From NCBI GenBank assembly GCA_964449995.1, contig CAYVBW010000026.1, positions 1-6,661 of the forward strand: 6,661 nucleotides of DNA, given 5' to 3'. Position numbers and translations under genes: made by a program. This DNA is from CAYVBW01 sp964449995 (GTDB lineage Bacteria; Patescibacteriota; Microgenomatia; UBA1400; PJMF01). Numbering within the stretch: position 1 is the first letter of the stretch; every line of letters starts with the position of its first letter. Of this stretch, positions 5,553 through 6,661 are shown one piece after another. Below the pieces are notes generated by a model. That model saw nothing but the letters and a program-made list of their open reading frames with translations, was not told where the DNA came from and did not search any database.

Positions 5553-6572
5553 TTACTGAAAAATTCCCCTTAACCGTGTTTGACACTGCGGACAAGTATC
5601 ACCTTCTAAAAGATTCTGCACCATATAGCCAGTTCTTTTTATCAAAAGAGAACTGCATTGAGGGCAATAGGTATTACTCGCTTCATCTTTTTTAACATTT
5701 CCAACATAAACAAAATTCAGGCCAACCTCTTTTCCAATCTGATAAGCTTTTTCAATTGTGGGAATGGGAGTAGCTATTGAGTTGGTCATTTTATAGGTTG
5801 GAAAAAAGCGACTAATATGCCACGGGATATTTTCGTCAATATCAGCAATAAATTCTGCAATCTGTTTTAACTCTTTTTCAGAATCATTTTGACCCGGAAC
5901 CACTAATGTCGTAATCTCAACCCAAATTCCCTCTTCAAACATTTTAGAAATTGAGTTTAAGACAGGTTTTAAACTCGCCCCACATACCTTTTGATAATAA
6001 TCATTATTAAAAGATTTTAAGTCAATATTAACCGCATCAATTAACCCAGACATTAATTTGATTGCCTTGTCTGTTTGATAGCCATTAGTCACAAACACGT
6101 TTTTAAGATTTTGTTGTTGGGCCAACTTGGCTGTATCATGGGCATATTCAAAAAAAATTGTTGGCTCGGTGTAGGTGTAAGCAACTGACTGTGCTTGATG
6201 CTTAATTGCTAAGGATATCACCTCTTGAGGAGGGAAGTATTCTCCAATAATCTTAGCATCTTTACCCTTAGTAATTTGAGAAATTTGCCAATTTTGACAA
6301 AAATTACAGCGAAAATTACAGCCAGCAGAGGCAATAGAAAAAACATCACTACCTGGCAAAAAATGATATAGTGGTTTTTTTTCTATAGGATCAAGGTGAG
6401 CTGCAATGGCTTTAGCATAGTTAAGGGAGAACAGCTGACCCTGTCTATTTTCTCTAACACCACACAGCCCTCGACTGCCAGTTTTTACTAAGCAGCGGTG
6501 AGAACAAAGCTCACACTGAACTTTGTTGTCGTCTTTTTTCTGCCAAAGTTTAGCTATGCAATCATTCTGCAT
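5553..6572 (-). CDS. amrS: AmrS-type radical SAM protein (AmmeMemoRadiSam system)
   Basis: This is a COG1180 radical SAM protein of the AmmeMemoRadiSam type. Counting from the ATG at 6572 (339 residues), an N-terminal cysteine cluster (C20, C23, C27, C37 in CELCSHRC and GLCGVREN) precedes DPIEKKPLYHFLPGS (61-75). The cluster-binding CX3CX2C is GCNFRCNFCQNW (C85, C89, C92). The AdoMet-binding barrel follows, including AYTYTEPTIFFEYA and NVFVTNGY. A zinc-ribbon-like end has C303, C306, C327 and C330. The family is named for frequent fusion or linkage with AMMECR1 and Memo proteins; its reaction is not something I can state. Neither partner is in this window. An in-frame TTG at 6590 would add six residues and has no ribosome site. 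For the ATG, GGAG lies 12 bases upstream, rather far. ATG is preferred. Pyruvate-formate-lyase activase is unlikely given the N-terminal cluster. Confidence 0.9.
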   Translation of the reverse strand: MQNDCIAKLWQKKDDNKVQCELCSHRCLVKTGSRGLCGVRENRQGQLFSLNYAKAIAAHLDPIEKKPLYHFLPGSDVFSIASAGCNFRCNFCQNWQISQITKGKDAKIIGEYFPPQEVISLAIKHQAQSVAYTYTEPTIFFEYAHDTAKLAQQQNLKNVFVTNGYQTDKAIKLMSGLIDAVNIDLKSFNNDYYQKVCGASLKPVLNSISKMFEEGIWVEITTLVVPGQNDSEKELKQIAEFIADIDENIPWHISRFFPTYKMTNSIATPIPTIEKAYQIGKEVGLNFVYVGNVKKDEASNTYCPQCSSLLIKRTGYMVQNLLEGDTCPQCQTRLRGIFQ

Positions 6573-6578
6573 GTCAAT

Positions 6579-6584
6579 TTTATA
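6579..6584 (-). promoter_or_regulatory. Possible -10 box close to the amrS start
   Basis: On the minus strand TATAAA ends six bases before the ATG at 6572, which would put transcription at the start codon. There is no TG extension and no credible -35 at 16-18 bases, so this may be chance in AT-rich DNA. The neighbouring GGAG (6588-6585) is the competing explanation for how amrS is translated. Confidence 0.2.
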
Positions 6585-6590
6585 CTCCAA

Positions 6591-6661
6591 TAATTTCTAG
6601 ATGAACTAATCAAAATAAATTCGCAAATTAGTATTAGTAATAGATATGAGCTCATTTCTGA
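6591..6661. other. Upstream region of amrS, no assignable gene
   Basis: This edge stretch could hold the end of a minus-strand gene, since one frame is open from the edge to a TAG at 6608-6606 (17 codons, ending RIYFD). It could also hold the start of a plus-strand gene at an ATG at 6646. Both are too short to support. A short tandem TTAGTA/TTAGTAA lies at about 6627-6640. I see no terminator. Confidence 0.3.

Noticed and set aside
1..6661. Alternative genetic code (TGA read as Gly, as in some Patescibacteria)
   Set aside because: Frames are complete without reading through TGA, and the nuclease gene ends at TGA at a sensible point just before the convergent SOD gene.

Overview
This is an AT-rich bacterial window (about 35% GC by eye) with eight protein-coding genes packed on both strands. 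Standard stop codons fit throughout: TAA and TAG, plus a TGA that ends the nuclease gene where expected, so a TGA=Gly code is not indicated. No tRNA, rRNA, CRISPR array, insertion sequence or phage gene was seen. Several products look like versions I associate with Patescibacteria (CPR), perhaps Microgenomates: a short RarA, a two-helix membrane PH-domain protein, and a free-standing RecB-like nuclease beginning MPKDKYSAVWVSHSS. That placement is from memory of such families, not a search, and is only moderately certain.

Layout from left to right. A Cof-type HAD phosphatase on the minus strand runs off the left edge. It is divergent from a 71-residue plus-strand protein of unknown function. 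Next is a minus-strand cluster, probably one operon, transcribed in the order RluB-type pseudouridine synthase, membrane PH-domain protein, RarA ATPase (gaps of 35 and 44 bases). A 203-base divergent spacer separates rluB from a plus-strand Fe/Mn superoxide dismutase. This spacer holds a candidate promoter and two hairpins upstream of the dismutase. The dismutase converges, 18 bases apart, on a minus-strand PD-(D/E)XK nuclease. An AmrS-type radical SAM protein lies upstream of the nuclease on the same strand. The last 70 or so bases are upstream sequence of that gene.

Most genes are housekeeping: rRNA modification (RluB), handling of stalled replication forks (RarA), DNA processing (nuclease), phosphate-ester hydrolysis (HAD) and superoxide removal (SOD). 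Two products, AmrS and the nuclease, carry cysteine sets expected to hold Fe-S clusters, which superoxide damages. The nearby dismutase could protect them, but adjacency alone does not show this.

The points most worth a second look are the dismutase leader, where complementary segments could pair in two mutually exclusive ways; the histidine in the dismutase at the position of the usual second-sphere glutamine; the unrecognised 71-residue gene with a GC-rich start; and the scarcity of Shine-Dalgarno sequences, with one perfect extended -10 box placed to give a leaderless mRNA. I see no clear new multi-gene system.
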